Of a stretch of 64,000 nt of DNA, positions 16,762 to 26,277 are shown in pieces. How positions within the stretch are numbered: the first letter of the stretch is position 1; each line of letters opens with the position of its first letter. A program made the translations under genes and the position numbers. Origin of the DNA: JAICXG01 sp963801255 (lineage in GTDB: Bacteria; Verrucomicrobiota; Verrucomicrobiia; Chthoniobacterales; UBA10450); the NCBI GenBank assembly GCA_963801255.1, contig CAWDEC010000012.1:434001-498000 (forward strand), read 5' to 3'. The notes beneath the pieces were generated by a model. The model ran no database searches, was not told the DNA's origin, and was given only the letters and a program-made list of their open reading frames with translations.

Positions 16762-17696
16762 CCAACCGGCAAAGTAATTCGAAGGGCGATACTCTTCTCG
16801 CCTAACGAATGTAATGTAGTCTTTGGTGCAGCCGCGGGGACCAGGAAAAAGTCTCCGCGGCGAAAGACTTCGTCCTTGGCCGCTATCTTGCCGCTGAGAC
16901 AAACAAAAAGTGCGAAGCGCGGCTCCAGCAAAGCCGGTCGCTCGCCGGCAATTTCCCATTTTTCCACGACAAAATGCGGACAGCGCAACAATTGTTCGCC
17001 TTCGGTCCGCACGGGCTCGGGTTCGTAATCGTCGAAAGAAATCGAGCGGATCGATTCGGCAAAGTGCAAGTCGCGCGGCCGGCCCGAGTCGTCTCTTCGG
17101 TCCCAATCAAAGACACGGTAGGTCGTGTCGCTGTTCTGCTGGATTTCGACCACAACATTTCCCGCGCCAAGTGCGTGCAGCCTGCCGCTCGGGACGAAAA
17201 AGCTTTGTCCCGTCCGCAGCGCGAGCCGATAAACAAGGTCAGGAATTCCACCCGTATGCAAGGCATTGGCAAACTGATCGCGTTGCACTCCCGCCCGCAA
17301 GCCGGCAAAGATCTCTGCGCCCGGCTCGGTCTCGAGAAAGTACCAAAGCTCGCTCTTTGGTTCCCCGCCTAACGACTGCGCGACTTTTGCCGGCGGATGG
17401 ACCTGGAGTGATAATTTTTCTGTGGCATCGAGCAGCTTTCCCAGGATGGGAAAACGCGGCGAATCCGGCATTCCCGGCCCGAAAATTTCCGTGCGATCAT
17501 CGCACCAAAGTTCGTGCAGGGTTTTGCCTTTGAGAGGTCCCTGCCTGACGACGCTTTGCGCCTCCGGGCGATCGACGACTTCCCACGATTCACCGATTTT
17601 TTTTCCCGGCGGCAGCCGCTTGCCTAACAATGCCTCCAAACGTCGCCCACCCCATACGCGTTCCATGAAAATGGGCTCGAAAAGAATTGGTCGCAT
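16758..17696 (-). CDS. manA: Mannose-6-phosphate isomerase, class I (short form)
   Basis: The 312-residue product interconverts fructose-6-phosphate and mannose-6-phosphate. 'PILFEPIFMERVWGGRRL' is the typical start, 'LSLQVHPPAK' carries a zinc-site His, and 'SELWYFLETEPGAEIFAGL' supplies Glu. 'FFVPSGRLHALGAGNVVVEIQQ' holds the last His and the catalytic loop, followed by 'DTTYRVFDWDR'. The length fits Bacillus-type ManA rather than the 390-residue enteric form. The start at 17696 is chosen because homologous sequence begins there. Copies of the iterated 9-mer lie inside at 16800 and 17367. Confidence 0.9.
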   Translation of the reverse strand: MRPILFEPIFMERVWGGRRLEALLGKRLPPGKKIGESWEVVDRPEAQSVVRQGPLKGKTLHELWCDDRTEIFGPGMPDSPRFPILGKLLDATEKLSLQVHPPAKVAQSLGGEPKSELWYFLETEPGAEIFAGLRAGVQRDQFANALHTGGIPDLVYRLALRTGQSFFVPSGRLHALGAGNVVVEIQQNSDTTYRVFDWDRRDDSGRPRDLHFAESIRSISFDDYEPEPVRTEGEQLLRCPHFVVEKWEIAGERPALLEPRFALFVCLSGKIAAKDEVFRRGDFFLVPAAAPKTTLHSLGEKSIALRITLPVG

Positions 17697-17824
17697 TGCG
17701 GCAGGGCTAGGATAGCGGGCGGAATGGCGATTGCCACCCAGCGAAGATGCCGCCTTGTCGGCGCACAAGGCGAGTAGAAAGAGCCGCTCCTTGTCACTCT
17801 GCGCGCGGCACCTAGCTTGCCCGT

Positions 17825-18286
17825 TTGAATCCGCGCCGCTTTCTCAACGCCTGGGGACCCGTCATACTCTGGATGGCGCTCATGATTTTCGGCTCGACCG
17901 ATCTGACGTCGGCTGAACACACCTCGCGCTTTATCACGCCGTTCCTCCGCTGGCTCAAACCCGATATCTCGCCCGTGGCCATCGCCCAGGTGCATCTGTT
18001 TGTGCGCAAAGCCGCGCATCTGGCCGAATATGCCATTCTCGCGGGCCTGCTTTTTCGCGCCTTGCATGGATGGGCGAATGGCTTCTGGCGGCGTGCCGGA
18101 ATTGCATTCCTTCCGATAACGATCTTCGCGGCAGCGGATGAATATCACCAATCCTTCATCCCCTCTCGCACCGCTTCGCCGGTCGACGTCCTGGTGGATT
18201 ATTGCGGTGCATTCCTCGGCATCTTGGTTTGTCGCGCGATCTACCTTGCCAGCGTGCGTCGAGACGCAGTGACAAGAAAACGCTAG
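17825..18286 (+). CDS. VanZ family membrane protein
   Basis: The 153-residue product has four likely membrane segments. It carries VanZ landmarks: 'WMALMIFGSTD' in the first helix, 'VRKAAHLAEYAILAGLLFRAL' with the conserved Lys/His/Glu set, and 'ADEYHQSFIPSRTASPVDVLVDYCG'. VanZ proteins of this kind are widespread and mostly of unknown role. The start is TTG at 17825; an ATG at about 17876 would cut the first helix. It is divergent from manA. Confidence 0.8.
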   Translation: MNPRRFLNAWGPVILWMALMIFGSTDLTSAEHTSRFITPFLRWLKPDISPVAIAQVHLFVRKAAHLAEYAILAGLLFRALHGWANGFWRRAGIAFLPITIFAAADEYHQSFIPSRTASPVDVLVDYCGAFLGILVCRAIYLASVRRDAVTRKR

Positions 18287-18511
18287 CTCGAACTGAAAAT
18301 CGACTGATTGTCTCTCCCGCTTTCTCGTTATGCGATTTCGAGTCGAGCGGAAGTCGCTGAGTCGGTCCGACAAATGCCGCAGCTCCGATTGTGCTTGTCA
18401 TTTCGCATGCTGCCCACCCAGGGTGATTCCGCTTCGCAACAAAGGAGGCGCCAATCCTTTCGTCGCAGGCTCGATACGCAGAAAAACCTAACCAAGAAAG
18501 GAATGGCAGTT

Positions 18512-18952
18512 ATGAAAAACTTGTCACTCGCAGTTATAGCCGCGTTCGCCCTCAGCGTTGTAGGTCATGTTTTCGCCCAGAGCGATGCACCGTACACAGA
18601 AGGACCAGTCTGGTCCATCACGATGGTAAAGACCAAGGCCGGAATGAGCGATGATTACCTCAAGATGCTTGCGAAAATCTTCAAAGCCGAGAACGAAGAA
18701 TTGAAGAAGCAGAACATCATCATGGATTTTAAAATTCTGGTTGGCGATGCCACCACGCCGCAAGATTTCGATATCCTGCTGCTGGAAGAATACCCAAACA
18801 TGGCGGCCTTCGATGGCTTGCGCGAGAAGGTTGACCCGATCGATCGCAAACTCATCGGCAACATGGAAACGCAGCGCCAGGGCGCGATCAAACGCATGGA
18901 AGTGCGCGAGATCATGGGCAACAAGCTGATGCGAGAGATCACTCTGAAGTAA
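18512..18952 (+). CDS. Secreted protein, possible dimeric alpha/beta-barrel fold
   Basis: The product is 146 residues with a signal peptide ('SLAVIAAFALSVVGHVFAQ'). The remainder looks like one ABM-like domain: a strand 'VWSITMVKTKAG', a long helix 'DDYLKMLAKIFKAENEELKK', then 'DFDILLLEEYPNMAAF'. No catalytic residues are evident. A similar secreted architecture is seen at 51236-51952. An AAAGGA site precedes; ATG at 18503 or 18512 are both possible. Confidence 0.6.
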   Translation: MKNLSLAVIAAFALSVVGHVFAQSDAPYTEGPVWSITMVKTKAGMSDDYLKMLAKIFKAENEELKKQNIIMDFKILVGDATTPQDFDILLLEEYPNMAAFDGLREKVDPIDRKLIGNMETQRQGAIKRMEVREIMGNKLMREITLK

Positions 18953-19479
18953 TTTTCAATCTGCCAAGAACCTGCGCGCGCCTCTCTGTGTAAAAGCGGA
19001 GAGGCGTGCTCGTTAGGCAAACAATCGTCAGCCCAAAGGCGCGCGAGGAAGCGGAGAGTCTTTCCAGATCCGGCTCCGTTGCCACGGTAATCCTCCGTTT
19101 TTCGTTAGGCAGAGACGCGACGCTCGTGAAGTCGCCAGGCGGTCACGCGAGAAAACGCCCATACAGGGCGCGATCGCGGCCTGCTGTCTCCCGCATCCAG
19201 AGATCGATCTCATCCTCGTCAACCACCAGTCGGTTGATTTCGGCTTTGCATCGCAAAGCGACCCAAGCATCGCTTTCGTCCTTGCACCTGTGCGGGCAGA
19301 TTTACTGGGGAGGCTCGCATTCGGACAAACTGCTTCGTCGCGTCGAGCGATTGTTAAAATAAAGCGCATGCAATTCGTTAGGCGGAAAGGGAATCGCCCG
19401 GCATTATGGGAGTCTTGACGAATCTGGCTTCACCCAGCACTGTTGGCTTCCTCCGACGCCGCTGGCGTCGCGTCGCACC
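18953..19479. other. Intergenic region with three copies of TCGTTAGGC
   Basis: About 530 bases without a credible gene. It contains a terminator-like hairpin (18979-19006) and three exact 9-mer copies in the same orientation (19010, 19102, 19375), the densest intergenic cluster of that word in the window. Reading frames here have no protein-like character. Confidence 0.5.
18979..19006 (+). terminator. Hairpin terminator after the 18512 gene
   Basis: The eight-base stem CGCCTCTC / GAGAGGCG with a 12-base loop lies 26 bases after the stop codon. It has no T-run; a TCGTTAGGC copy starts four bases downstream. Confidence 0.5.
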
Positions 19480-19553
19480 GGGCCTGTAGCTCAGTTGGTT
19501 AGAGCATGCGCTTGATAAGCGCAGGGTCAAAGGTTCAAATCCTTTCAGGCCCA
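19480..19553 (+). tRNA. tRNA-Ile (GAT)
   Basis: The cloverleaf is complete. The acceptor arms GGGCCTG / CAGGCCC pair fully with discriminator A. The D-arm is GCTC...GAGC, the anticodon loop TTGATAA gives anticodon GAT, and the T-loop is TTCAAAT. CCA is not fully encoded. In many bacteria this tRNA sits in the rRNA spacer; here it stands alone, upstream of an M16 peptidase gene. Confidence 0.95.
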
Positions 19554-19674
19554 CCGCTGCCTTGCACCCGACTGCACGGCTGCTGACTGACCACTGAGCT
19601 TTGCGAGCGGCGGCCCCTTATTGCACGGGTCCAAGCAGTACATTAAACGGATCGTGCTCCAGGATGTCGAACCC

Positions 19675-21069
19675 ATGGTGAAATTCCCGCTCGCTCTCCT
19701 CGCCGCCGTCGCGGTTGCGGCATCGTTAGGCAACGCTGCTCCGCCGGAGCCGGACAGGCCGCCAGTCGCCGTGCCGGCGCTCCAATTCGAGCACCAGTCG
19801 TTGCCCAACGGGCTGGAGATTTATTCCGTAGCAGACCACTCCAACCCGACGGTTGCAGTGCAGGTCTGGTATCATGTCGGTTCGAAGGATGATCCGCAGG
19901 GCCGGAGTGGGTTCGCGCACCTTTTCGAACACATGATGTTTAAGGGCAACGAACATCTTTCGCCCGACACCTTCGATAATCTGACGGAGAATATCGGTGG
20001 CGAAAACAACGCTTTCACGGCCGAGGACGTGACGGTTTACCATGAGGTGGTCCCATCGAACTATCTTCAACCCATCCTCTGGGCCGAGGCGGAACGCATG
20101 TCCTCGCTCGCTCTTAACGAGGGCAACTTCAACTCCGAGCGCGATGTGGTAAAAGAGGAATATCGACAGCGTATTCTCGCCAATCCTTACGGAGAGTTTT
20201 ATCTCGACACGATCAGGAATTCCTACGCCGTCCACCCTTACAAGAGGCCCGGCATTGGTAGCATTACCGACCTTGATGCTTCGAAGTTGCCAGAGGTGCG
20301 CGCTTTTCACTCCACTTTCTACCGCCCTGACAACGCGACTCTCATTGTCGTGGGCGACTTTCAGCCTAACGAATTAAAGGATTGGGTCGGAAAGTATTTC
20401 GGCGCAATCAAGCAGCCGTCGGAAAAAATTCCGCGCGTCACCACCACGGAACCAGCGCGCACGGAAGACAGGAAGATCGTCGAATACAGCGCAAAAGCCC
20501 CCTTGCCGGGGATCGCGATCACGTGGCTGGCGCCGTCTCTTCGGAGTGGCGACGAACCGGCGTTGGAGCTGGCGAGTGAAATCTTGTCCGGCGGACAATC
20601 GTCGCGTCTTTATCAGTCGCTGGTTTATCAACAGCAGATCGCACAGCAGGCGAGCCTTGGTGCTGATCTGAAGCAGGACCTTGGATTGCTGACGGCGCGA
20701 ATGATTCTGGCGAGCGGAAAGTCGCCTAACGACGCCGAACACGCGCTGCTGCAGCAGCTCGAGCAGGTCTTGCGCGACGGCGTCACGCCGGCGGAATTGG
20801 AGAAGGCCAAGACGCGTTTTCTCACAGCCAAGTTGCTCGAGCGTGAGACGAATAATGGCAAAGCAAGCGCGCTCGGAGAAGCCGCCGTCCTTTACGGCGA
20901 TCCCAGTCGAGTGAATACCGATCTCGCAAAACTACAGGCCGTGACGACCGATGAGATAAAAGAGGTGCTCAACCGCTATCTCAGCGGAAAGAAGAAAGTC
21001 ACGATCGAATACCTGCCCGAAGCGATGAAGAGCAAGGAGGCAAAATCCGAACCCAAAAGCTCACCGTAA
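19675..21069 (+). CDS. M16 family zinc peptidase, catalytic member
   Basis: The 464-residue product has a signal peptide ('PLALLAAVAVAASLGNA'). The inverted zinc motif HxxEH is present as 'GFAHLFEHMMFKGNEH', and the distal Glu is in 'NFNSERDVVKEEYRQR'. The second half-domain follows ('GGQSSRLYQSLVYQQ'). It should degrade peptides in the periplasm as half of a two-subunit M16B enzyme. The next gene starts on its stop codon (TAATG) and codes for a homologue without the zinc motif. An in-frame ATG at 19621 exists, but the signal peptide favours 19675. Three exact 9-mer copies lie inside. Confidence 0.9.
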   Translation: MVKFPLALLAAVAVAASLGNAAPPEPDRPPVAVPALQFEHQSLPNGLEIYSVADHSNPTVAVQVWYHVGSKDDPQGRSGFAHLFEHMMFKGNEHLSPDTFDNLTENIGGENNAFTAEDVTVYHEVVPSNYLQPILWAEAERMSSLALNEGNFNSERDVVKEEYRQRILANPYGEFYLDTIRNSYAVHPYKRPGIGSITDLDASKLPEVRAFHSTFYRPDNATLIVVGDFQPNELKDWVGKYFGAIKQPSEKIPRVTTTEPARTEDRKIVEYSAKAPLPGIAITWLAPSLRSGDEPALELASEILSGGQSSRLYQSLVYQQQIAQQASLGADLKQDLGLLTARMILASGKSPNDAEHALLQQLEQVLRDGVTPAELEKAKTRFLTAKLLERETNNGKASALGEAAVLYGDPSRVNTDLAKLQAVTTDEIKEVLNRYLSGKKKVTIEYLPEAMKSKEAKSEPKSSP

Positions 21070-22625
21070 TGAGACCGGGATTTCCAATGATGAAGAATGA
21101 TCAAGTGACTAATGCGGGTAGGTCCGTTTTCGATTTTCGCTTCGGGAGTTGTTCCGGATTCCACATTGCGGGCTTCGCGATTTCAACCGCTCTTTGTTTG
21201 CTCTTTTGCCTAACGAATATTCATATCGCCTTCGCCATCGGCGGCGTTGATTCTGCCCCGCCGCCCTCGGCGCCGCATGTAACCAAGTTCGCCGAGCCAA
21301 AAGAAACACGCCTTGCCAATGGTCTGCGCGTGATCGTAGCCGAGCGTCCGCAGTTGCCCCTCCTCGCCGCGCAGTTGCTCGTCCGTCACGGCGCGGAGGT
21401 CGATCCCGCGAAGCTCGCCGGAACCGCAAGCATGGCCGCCGCGCTTCTTACCAAGGGCTCTGAGAACATGTCCGCTCCAGAGATCGCCAACGCCATCGAA
21501 TCGTTAGGCGGTTCGATCGAATCGGGGGCCGACTGGGACGCTTCGGGGGCGAGCGTGGTCGTGATGTCGGACAAAGCGGACCCTGCGCTGAGAATTCTGG
21601 CCGATGTCGTTAGGCATCCAGTCTTTAAGCAGGAAGAGCTTGATCGTCTGAAAAGTCAGCGACTCGATGGATTGCGCGTGGCAATGCAACAGCCGGGATC
21701 GCTCGCACGTTTCGTCACCGTGCGTGCAGTCTACGGCGCAGGAGCCTACGGCCACGCGGCCAGCGGAACGCTTGAGTCCGTCCAGGCGATGACCCGGGCG
21801 GATATCGTGCAGCTTTACCAGAAATATTATCGACCCCAGGACGCCGCCTTCGTCCTGGCGGGCGATCTCACGCTTGAGCAGGGGAAGGCGTTCGCTGAAA
21901 AATATTTTGGCGATTGGAAGAACCCAGAAACTCCCGCTAACGGGCCCGCCTCGTCCGGCTCGGCGGATTGGAAGCCGCAAAGCATCGTCCTCGACATGCC
22001 TGAGTCCGGTCAGGCAGCCGTGACAGTGGCGCGTCCGGCAATCGCGCGCGCTGCACCCGATTATTACGCGGGTCTGGTGGCGAACGCCGCGCTTGGTAAT
22101 GGCTTCGTTTCAAGGCTCAACCGCGAGATCCGAATCAAGCGCGGCCTGAGTTACGGCGCAGGTAGTTCGCTCGATCCCCGGCGCGAGGCAGGACCGTTCA
22201 CCGCCTCGGCGCAAACCAAGAATCAGTCCGCCGCCGAAGTGGCCGACGTCATGAAATCGGAGCTGCAACGTCTCGTGACGGATCCGGTCAAAGGAGACGA
22301 ACTCAAATCGCGCCAGGCCGTTCTGACCGGCGGCTATGCGCGGCAGCTCGAGACGAATCATGGTTTCGTCGACCAGATTTCCGACCTCGCGACTTACGAC
22401 CTGCCGCTCGACACGCTCGACAAATTTATCCCATCGATCAATGCAGTGACGAGCGAAGCTGTGACCGGGTTTGCCAGGAAATACCTGGCGGAGCCGATGA
22501 GTCTCGTCATTGTGGGCAAGAGCAGTGATTTTCTCGACGCGCTGAAGAAAGCGAGGCCGGAAGTAAGAGTGATCGGGCAAAAAGATCTCGATCTCAATCA
22601 GGCCAGCCTAACGAGAACGAAATAA
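21069..22625 (+). CDS. M16 family peptidase-like protein, non-catalytic partner
   Basis: The 518-residue product is homologous to the upstream gene. The segment that should hold HxxEH reads 'AGTASMAAALLTKGSENM', so the zinc site is missing. The substrate-binding 'RIKRGLSYGAGSSLDPRREAG' is kept. This is typical of the non-catalytic subunit of heterodimeric M16B peptidases. A hydrophobic stretch at about 34-58 is a signal or anchor. ATG at 21069 overlaps the previous TAA; ATGs at 21087 or 21090 are alternatives. Four exact 9-mer copies are in or at the end of the gene. Confidence 0.88.
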   Translation: MRPGFPMMKNDQVTNAGRSVFDFRFGSCSGFHIAGFAISTALCLLFCLTNIHIAFAIGGVDSAPPPSAPHVTKFAEPKETRLANGLRVIVAERPQLPLLAAQLLVRHGAEVDPAKLAGTASMAAALLTKGSENMSAPEIANAIESLGGSIESGADWDASGASVVVMSDKADPALRILADVVRHPVFKQEELDRLKSQRLDGLRVAMQQPGSLARFVTVRAVYGAGAYGHAASGTLESVQAMTRADIVQLYQKYYRPQDAAFVLAGDLTLEQGKAFAEKYFGDWKNPETPANGPASSGSADWKPQSIVLDMPESGQAAVTVARPAIARAAPDYYAGLVANAALGNGFVSRLNREIRIKRGLSYGAGSSLDPRREAGPFTASAQTKNQSAAEVADVMKSELQRLVTDPVKGDELKSRQAVLTGGYARQLETNHGFVDQISDLATYDLPLDTLDKFIPSINAVTSEAVTGFARKYLAEPMSLVIVGKSSDFLDALKKARPEVRVIGQKDLDLNQASLTRTK

Positions 22626-22726
22626 CAAAGACGATCCGCTCTCTCGTTTTCGCGCGCGACCGAATCGAATCGAGGACTCAATGTCCTTAGTTCGTTAGGC
22701 GAGATCCGGCAGGCGCTCCACGCCGC

Positions 22727-24079
22727 TTATTCATCGCGGGCTGCTTCGGCAAAGGCCACGTTTCCGGAGCGCAAATCCAATTCCACTTCAGCAGGCGTTC
22801 CAAAAATCCGCGCCCGATCTTCGTCGAACTCCCCTTCCCAGCGTGCCACGACCACAGTAGCAAGACAGTTACCGATCAGATTCACGCAGGTTCGACCCAT
22901 ATCCATCAATTCATCGACTCCAAAAATGACCGCGACACCGATTGCTCCGAGCCCAGCGGGCAGAAAGCTGTTAAGCGTCGCGAGGAGAATGACGAGCGAT
23001 GAACGTGGCACTGCTGCGACACCTTTCGAACTGATCATGAGCGCGAGCATGGTCATGATTTGCTGACCCAGGTCGACGTGATGTCCGGTAGTAGTTTCTG
23101 CCGCTTGGGCGACGAAAACGGAGGCCATCGCGAGATAGAGGGTCGAACCCGTCAGGTTAAAAGAGTAACCGGTCGGCATGACGAGCCCCACTATGTGAGG
23201 CGGAACGCCGAAGCGCTCCATCGATTCCATGGCCAGGGGCAAGGCCGATTCACTGCTCGTGGTGGCGAAGGCGAGCGCGGCCGGCTCCCGCACTGCCCTC
23301 ACGAATTGGCGGAGAGGAATGCGCACGAGCAGAATGACGCTCCCGAACACGAGAACGATGAAAATCACGAGCGCGAAATAGAGGGAGACGATGAGATTGC
23401 CCAGGTTGACGAGAACTCCGAGGCCCTGGGTGCCAATGGTATGTGCCATGGCCGCACCCACCCCAATCGGAGCGAACATCATCACGTAGTTGGTGAACTT
23501 GAACATCACCTGCATCAGGCTCTCCATCGCCCACACGATTGGCTTGCCCTTTTCGCCAACGGCCGAGACCGCCATCGCGAAGAGTACGGAAAAAGCGACG
23601 ATCTGAAGGACGTCGCCCCTCGCCATGGCATCAATCACGCTCGCAGGAAAGATGTGGACGATCGTTTCGAGCAATGTCTTGGGATGAGTTTGCGCGACGG
23701 TGTTGACGATTTCGTTAGGCCCGGCCACCAGCGCTACGCCAATGCCCGGCTTGGTGAAATTCACCACCGCCAGTCCTATGACGAGAGCGGCCGTGGTAAC
23801 GATTTCGAAGTAGACGAGCGCCTTCAGACCCATTCGTCCGACCTTTTTCAGGCTGCCCGCGCCGGCGATACCGACGACGATGGTCGAGAAAACGAGCGGC
23901 GCGATGATCGACTTGATCAGGTTGAGGAAAATGTCGCGCAGGAAGTAGACTCGGTTTCCCCAATCGGGGCGCCACCAGCCGATAAACGCTCCGATGACGA
24001 GACCGAGAAGAATCTGCGTGGTGAGCGATGGTCGATACCAGGGACGACGCGCCTTTTTCTGGCCGTTTTCGACAATCAT
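22727..24079 (-). CDS. Dicarboxylate/amino acid:cation symporter (DAACS family)
   Basis: The 450-residue product has about eight transmembrane helices and two re-entrant loops. Signature pieces are 'SIIAPLVFSTIVVGIAGAG', 'ATTSSESALPLAMESME' (serine-rich hairpin 1), 'GYSFNLTGSTLYL' and 'NLIGNCLATVVVARWEGEF'. It imports C4-dicarboxylates, glutamate or related amino acids with protons or sodium. The ATG at 24079 is chosen; a GTG at 24097 would add six residues. It lies 71 bases after the methyltransferase gene on the same strand. Confidence 0.9.
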   Translation of the reverse strand: MIVENGQKKARRPWYRPSLTTQILLGLVIGAFIGWWRPDWGNRVYFLRDIFLNLIKSIIAPLVFSTIVVGIAGAGSLKKVGRMGLKALVYFEIVTTAALVIGLAVVNFTKPGIGVALVAGPNEIVNTVAQTHPKTLLETIVHIFPASVIDAMARGDVLQIVAFSVLFAMAVSAVGEKGKPIVWAMESLMQVMFKFTNYVMMFAPIGVGAAMAHTIGTQGLGVLVNLGNLIVSLYFALVIFIVLVFGSVILLVRIPLRQFVRAVREPAALAFATTSSESALPLAMESMERFGVPPHIVGLVMPTGYSFNLTGSTLYLAMASVFVAQAAETTTGHHVDLGQQIMTMLALMISSKGVAAVPRSSLVILLATLNSFLPAGLGAIGVAVIFGVDELMDMGRTCVNLIGNCLATVVVARWEGEFDEDRARIFGTPAEVELDLRSGNVAFAEAARDE

Positions 24080-24150
24080 TCCGCCAGCGACTAACACGAA
24101 CCTGACGTAAGAGCGAGCCTCCAGCCTGCCGCTGGGACTATGGTCCTACG

Positions 24151-25029
24151 CTAGGTAATGCGCTTCTCGCAGACCACGACGTCCTGATGTCCGATCGCCA
24201 CGATCCGACGAATATGGAAAAGAGTTGCCCAATGACGATTGACATATTCCTCGGTATGAAAACTCGTCTGATAGTAATCCGGAAGACCAGCCGTGCCCCC
24301 ACAGTGCGCGTAGCAAAACCCTCGCGAGGCCAGTTCCTCATACGAGCTCGCCGGCACGTTCCTGAACGATCGATTTCCATGAATGCTCAGCAACAAAATG
24401 GCGCCCGGTTTTGCGATGCGCTGCAGTTCCGCAAGCCATAGTTGCTCCATGCTTTCTGGCAGGTGGGTGAAGACCGAAATGGCCAGGACCAGATCGAAAA
24501 AGTCGTTCTCATAGCAGAGCGACGGATGCGTCGCATTGGTGGTGAATCTTGCCAGACTAACGAGATTGTCTTTGCACCAGTTGATTGCTTCCACGTCTAC
24601 ATCGGTGGCAAACAACTGACAGGAGTCGGGTCGATCTTCGAAGAATCGCAGGACGCGTCCGCAGCCGCACCCAAAGTCAAGAATACGCTCGAAGGTGTGC
24701 AATGGGCGGTGTTCTTCCTCCAGGATTCTTTTCACGTGTGAGGCAACGGCTGCTCCGACGGACAAGAAAGTCGCTTCATCCGCGGCCCCATGAACGCGGA
24801 GCCTCAGTCCGTCGGGTGGTATCGGCAGCCTGGATAGTGCTTTGTGCTGCTGCGCGAACTCCTCCGCTTTTTCGCGTTGCAGCGGTGCCAGGACCGCCCT
24901 CGTGTCCGCCAACTCCGCCTTCAAGTTGTCGCGTTGCCTTTTGAGCTTGGCGTAGCGTTGCTCCAATTCATCGAGCTTTTGAACCCACTGCCGGAGCAAC
25001 GGAAGACGACGTGCCAGGGACCGCTTCAT
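24151..25029 (-). CDS. SAM-dependent methyltransferase with N-terminal coiled coil
   Basis: The 292-residue product opens with a charged helix (about 15-75, 'LDELEQRYAKLKRQRDNLKAEL') that looks like a coiled coil. The methyltransferase core follows: motif I 'ILDFGCGCGRVLRFF', an acidic residue after strand 2 in 'LFATDVDVEAI', and 'FDLVLAISVFTHLPES'. Similar proteins act in surface-glycan or natural-product pathways, but the acceptor is unknown. The start at 25029 matches the basic N-terminus 'MKRSLARRL'. Confidence 0.8.
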   Translation of the reverse strand: MKRSLARRLPLLRQWVQKLDELEQRYAKLKRQRDNLKAELADTRAVLAPLQREKAEEFAQQHKALSRLPIPPDGLRLRVHGAADEATFLSVGAAVASHVKRILEEEHRPLHTFERILDFGCGCGRVLRFFEDRPDSCQLFATDVDVEAINWCKDNLVSLARFTTNATHPSLCYENDFFDLVLAISVFTHLPESMEQLWLAELQRIAKPGAILLLSIHGNRSFRNVPASSYEELASRGFCYAHCGGTAGLPDYYQTSFHTEEYVNRHWATLFHIRRIVAIGHQDVVVCEKRIT

Positions 25030-25091
25030 TGTATGAGTGCCTAGGTGAGCGTGGACCGGTGCAGACTGCAAGCTGCGCTATACTGGCGGCA

Positions 25092-26258
25092 ATGTTTCTA
25101 AAGCATCTTTATTGCACGTCCTGCGGCCAGATTCACCGATGGTCGCAATTGCAAAATCTCTGCGCTGCCTGCCAGAAACCGCTTTTTGCCGATTATGATT
25201 TCGCTGCGATAGGCCGCACAGTTACCCGCGACGCGCTCACCTCCCGGGAAAAATCGCTCTGGCGTTATCGCGAGCTGTTGCCTTTGCCGTTGGAAGTTGA
25301 GCCGGTGTCGTTAGGCGAAGGCGGGACGCCGCTCCTGCGCGCCCGACATTTCGGAAGGGAAGTGGGTTTGACGAATCTCTGGATCAAGGACGAGGGCCAG
25401 AATCCGACGCAGAGTTTCAAGGCGCGCGGAATGTCGGTCGCCGTTTCGATGGCGAAATATCTCGGCGCCACCAAACTCGCCGTGCCCAGCGCCGGGAATG
25501 CCGGAGGCGCGCTTGCGGCCTACGCGGCGCGAGCCGGAATCGAAGCACACATCTTTATGCCTAACGACACGCCGCGGGCCAACGTGATCGAATGCCGCGA
25601 GACCGGCGCGCATGTAACGCTCATTGACGGACTCATCACGGATTGCGGCGCCGAGATCGCGCGGCGCAAGGACGCCGAAGGCTGGTTCGATGTATCGACC
25701 TTGAAGGAGCCGTATCGGGTCGAAGGAAAAAAGACCCTCGGCTACGAGATCGCGGAGCAACTCGGCTGGGAATTGCCCGACGTCATTCTTTACCCGACTG
25801 GCGGCGGAACCGGGCTGATCGGAATGTGGAAAGCTTTCGATGAGTTAGAGTCGTTAGGCTGGATCGGAGCAAAGCGACCACGGATGTTTTCCGTCCAGGC
25901 GAGCGGCTGCGCGCCGATCGTTAGAGCCTTTGATGCAGGCGCGACTAGCGCGGAAGAGTTTGCCAATGCGCACACGCAGGCGTCGGGCTTGCGTGTACCG
26001 AAAGCGATTGGCGATTTCCTCATGCTGAAAATTCTGCGCGATTCGCGAGGTGGCGCGATCGCGGTGGAGGACGAAGAAATGATCAACGCCACGCGGGAGG
26101 TCGGGGCGGCGGAAGGCATCTTTGTCGCGCCGGAAGGAGCAGCCTGTTTTGTTGCGCTGCGGAAACTGGTTGCCGCCGGCAAGATCGAACTGAATCAGCG
26201 GGTGGTAATTTTCAATACCGGTTCGGGGATCAAATATCTCGAATGCTATTCAGAGTGA
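25092..26258 (+). CDS. thrC: Threonine synthase
   Basis: The 388-residue product is a fold-type II PLP enzyme. An N-terminal zinc ribbon ('CTSCGQIH' and 'CAACQKPL') precedes 'VSLGEGGTPLLRA', the PLP lysine in 'PTQSFKARGMSVAVS', 'PSAGNAGGALAAYAARAG' and the phosphate loop 'YPTGGGTGLIGMW'. It converts O-phosphohomoserine to threonine in the cytoplasm. The ribbon is usual in archaeal-type and many bacterial ThrC. A threonine-synthase-like paralogue with another substrate cannot be excluded. ATG 25092 follows a GGCGGC site. Three exact 9-mer copies lie inside. Confidence 0.85.
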   Translation: MFLKHLYCTSCGQIHRWSQLQNLCAACQKPLFADYDFAAIGRTVTRDALTSREKSLWRYRELLPLPLEVEPVSLGEGGTPLLRARHFGREVGLTNLWIKDEGQNPTQSFKARGMSVAVSMAKYLGATKLAVPSAGNAGGALAAYAARAGIEAHIFMPNDTPRANVIECRETGAHVTLIDGLITDCGAEIARRKDAEGWFDVSTLKEPYRVEGKKTLGYEIAEQLGWELPDVILYPTGGGTGLIGMWKAFDELESLGWIGAKRPRMFSVQASGCAPIVRAFDAGATSAEEFANAHTQASGLRVPKAIGDFLMLKILRDSRGGAIAVEDEEMINATREVGAAEGIFVAPEGAACFVALRKLVAAGKIELNQRVVIFNTGSGIKYLECYSE

Positions 26259-26277
26259 TCCATTCGCTGGTCGCCGG

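Noticed and set aside
19006..19369. Overlapping ORFs of 113-118 codons on both strands between 18.95 and 19.4 kb
   Set aside because: No protein-like pattern on either strand; the region is better explained as intergenic with three word copies and a terminator.
23060..24094. 344-codon plus-strand ORF, very rich in Arg, Asp, Glu and His
   Set aside because: It is antisense to the DAACS symporter gene, whose hydrophobic helices and signature motifs are clear. The charged composition is the usual complement of a membrane-protein gene.
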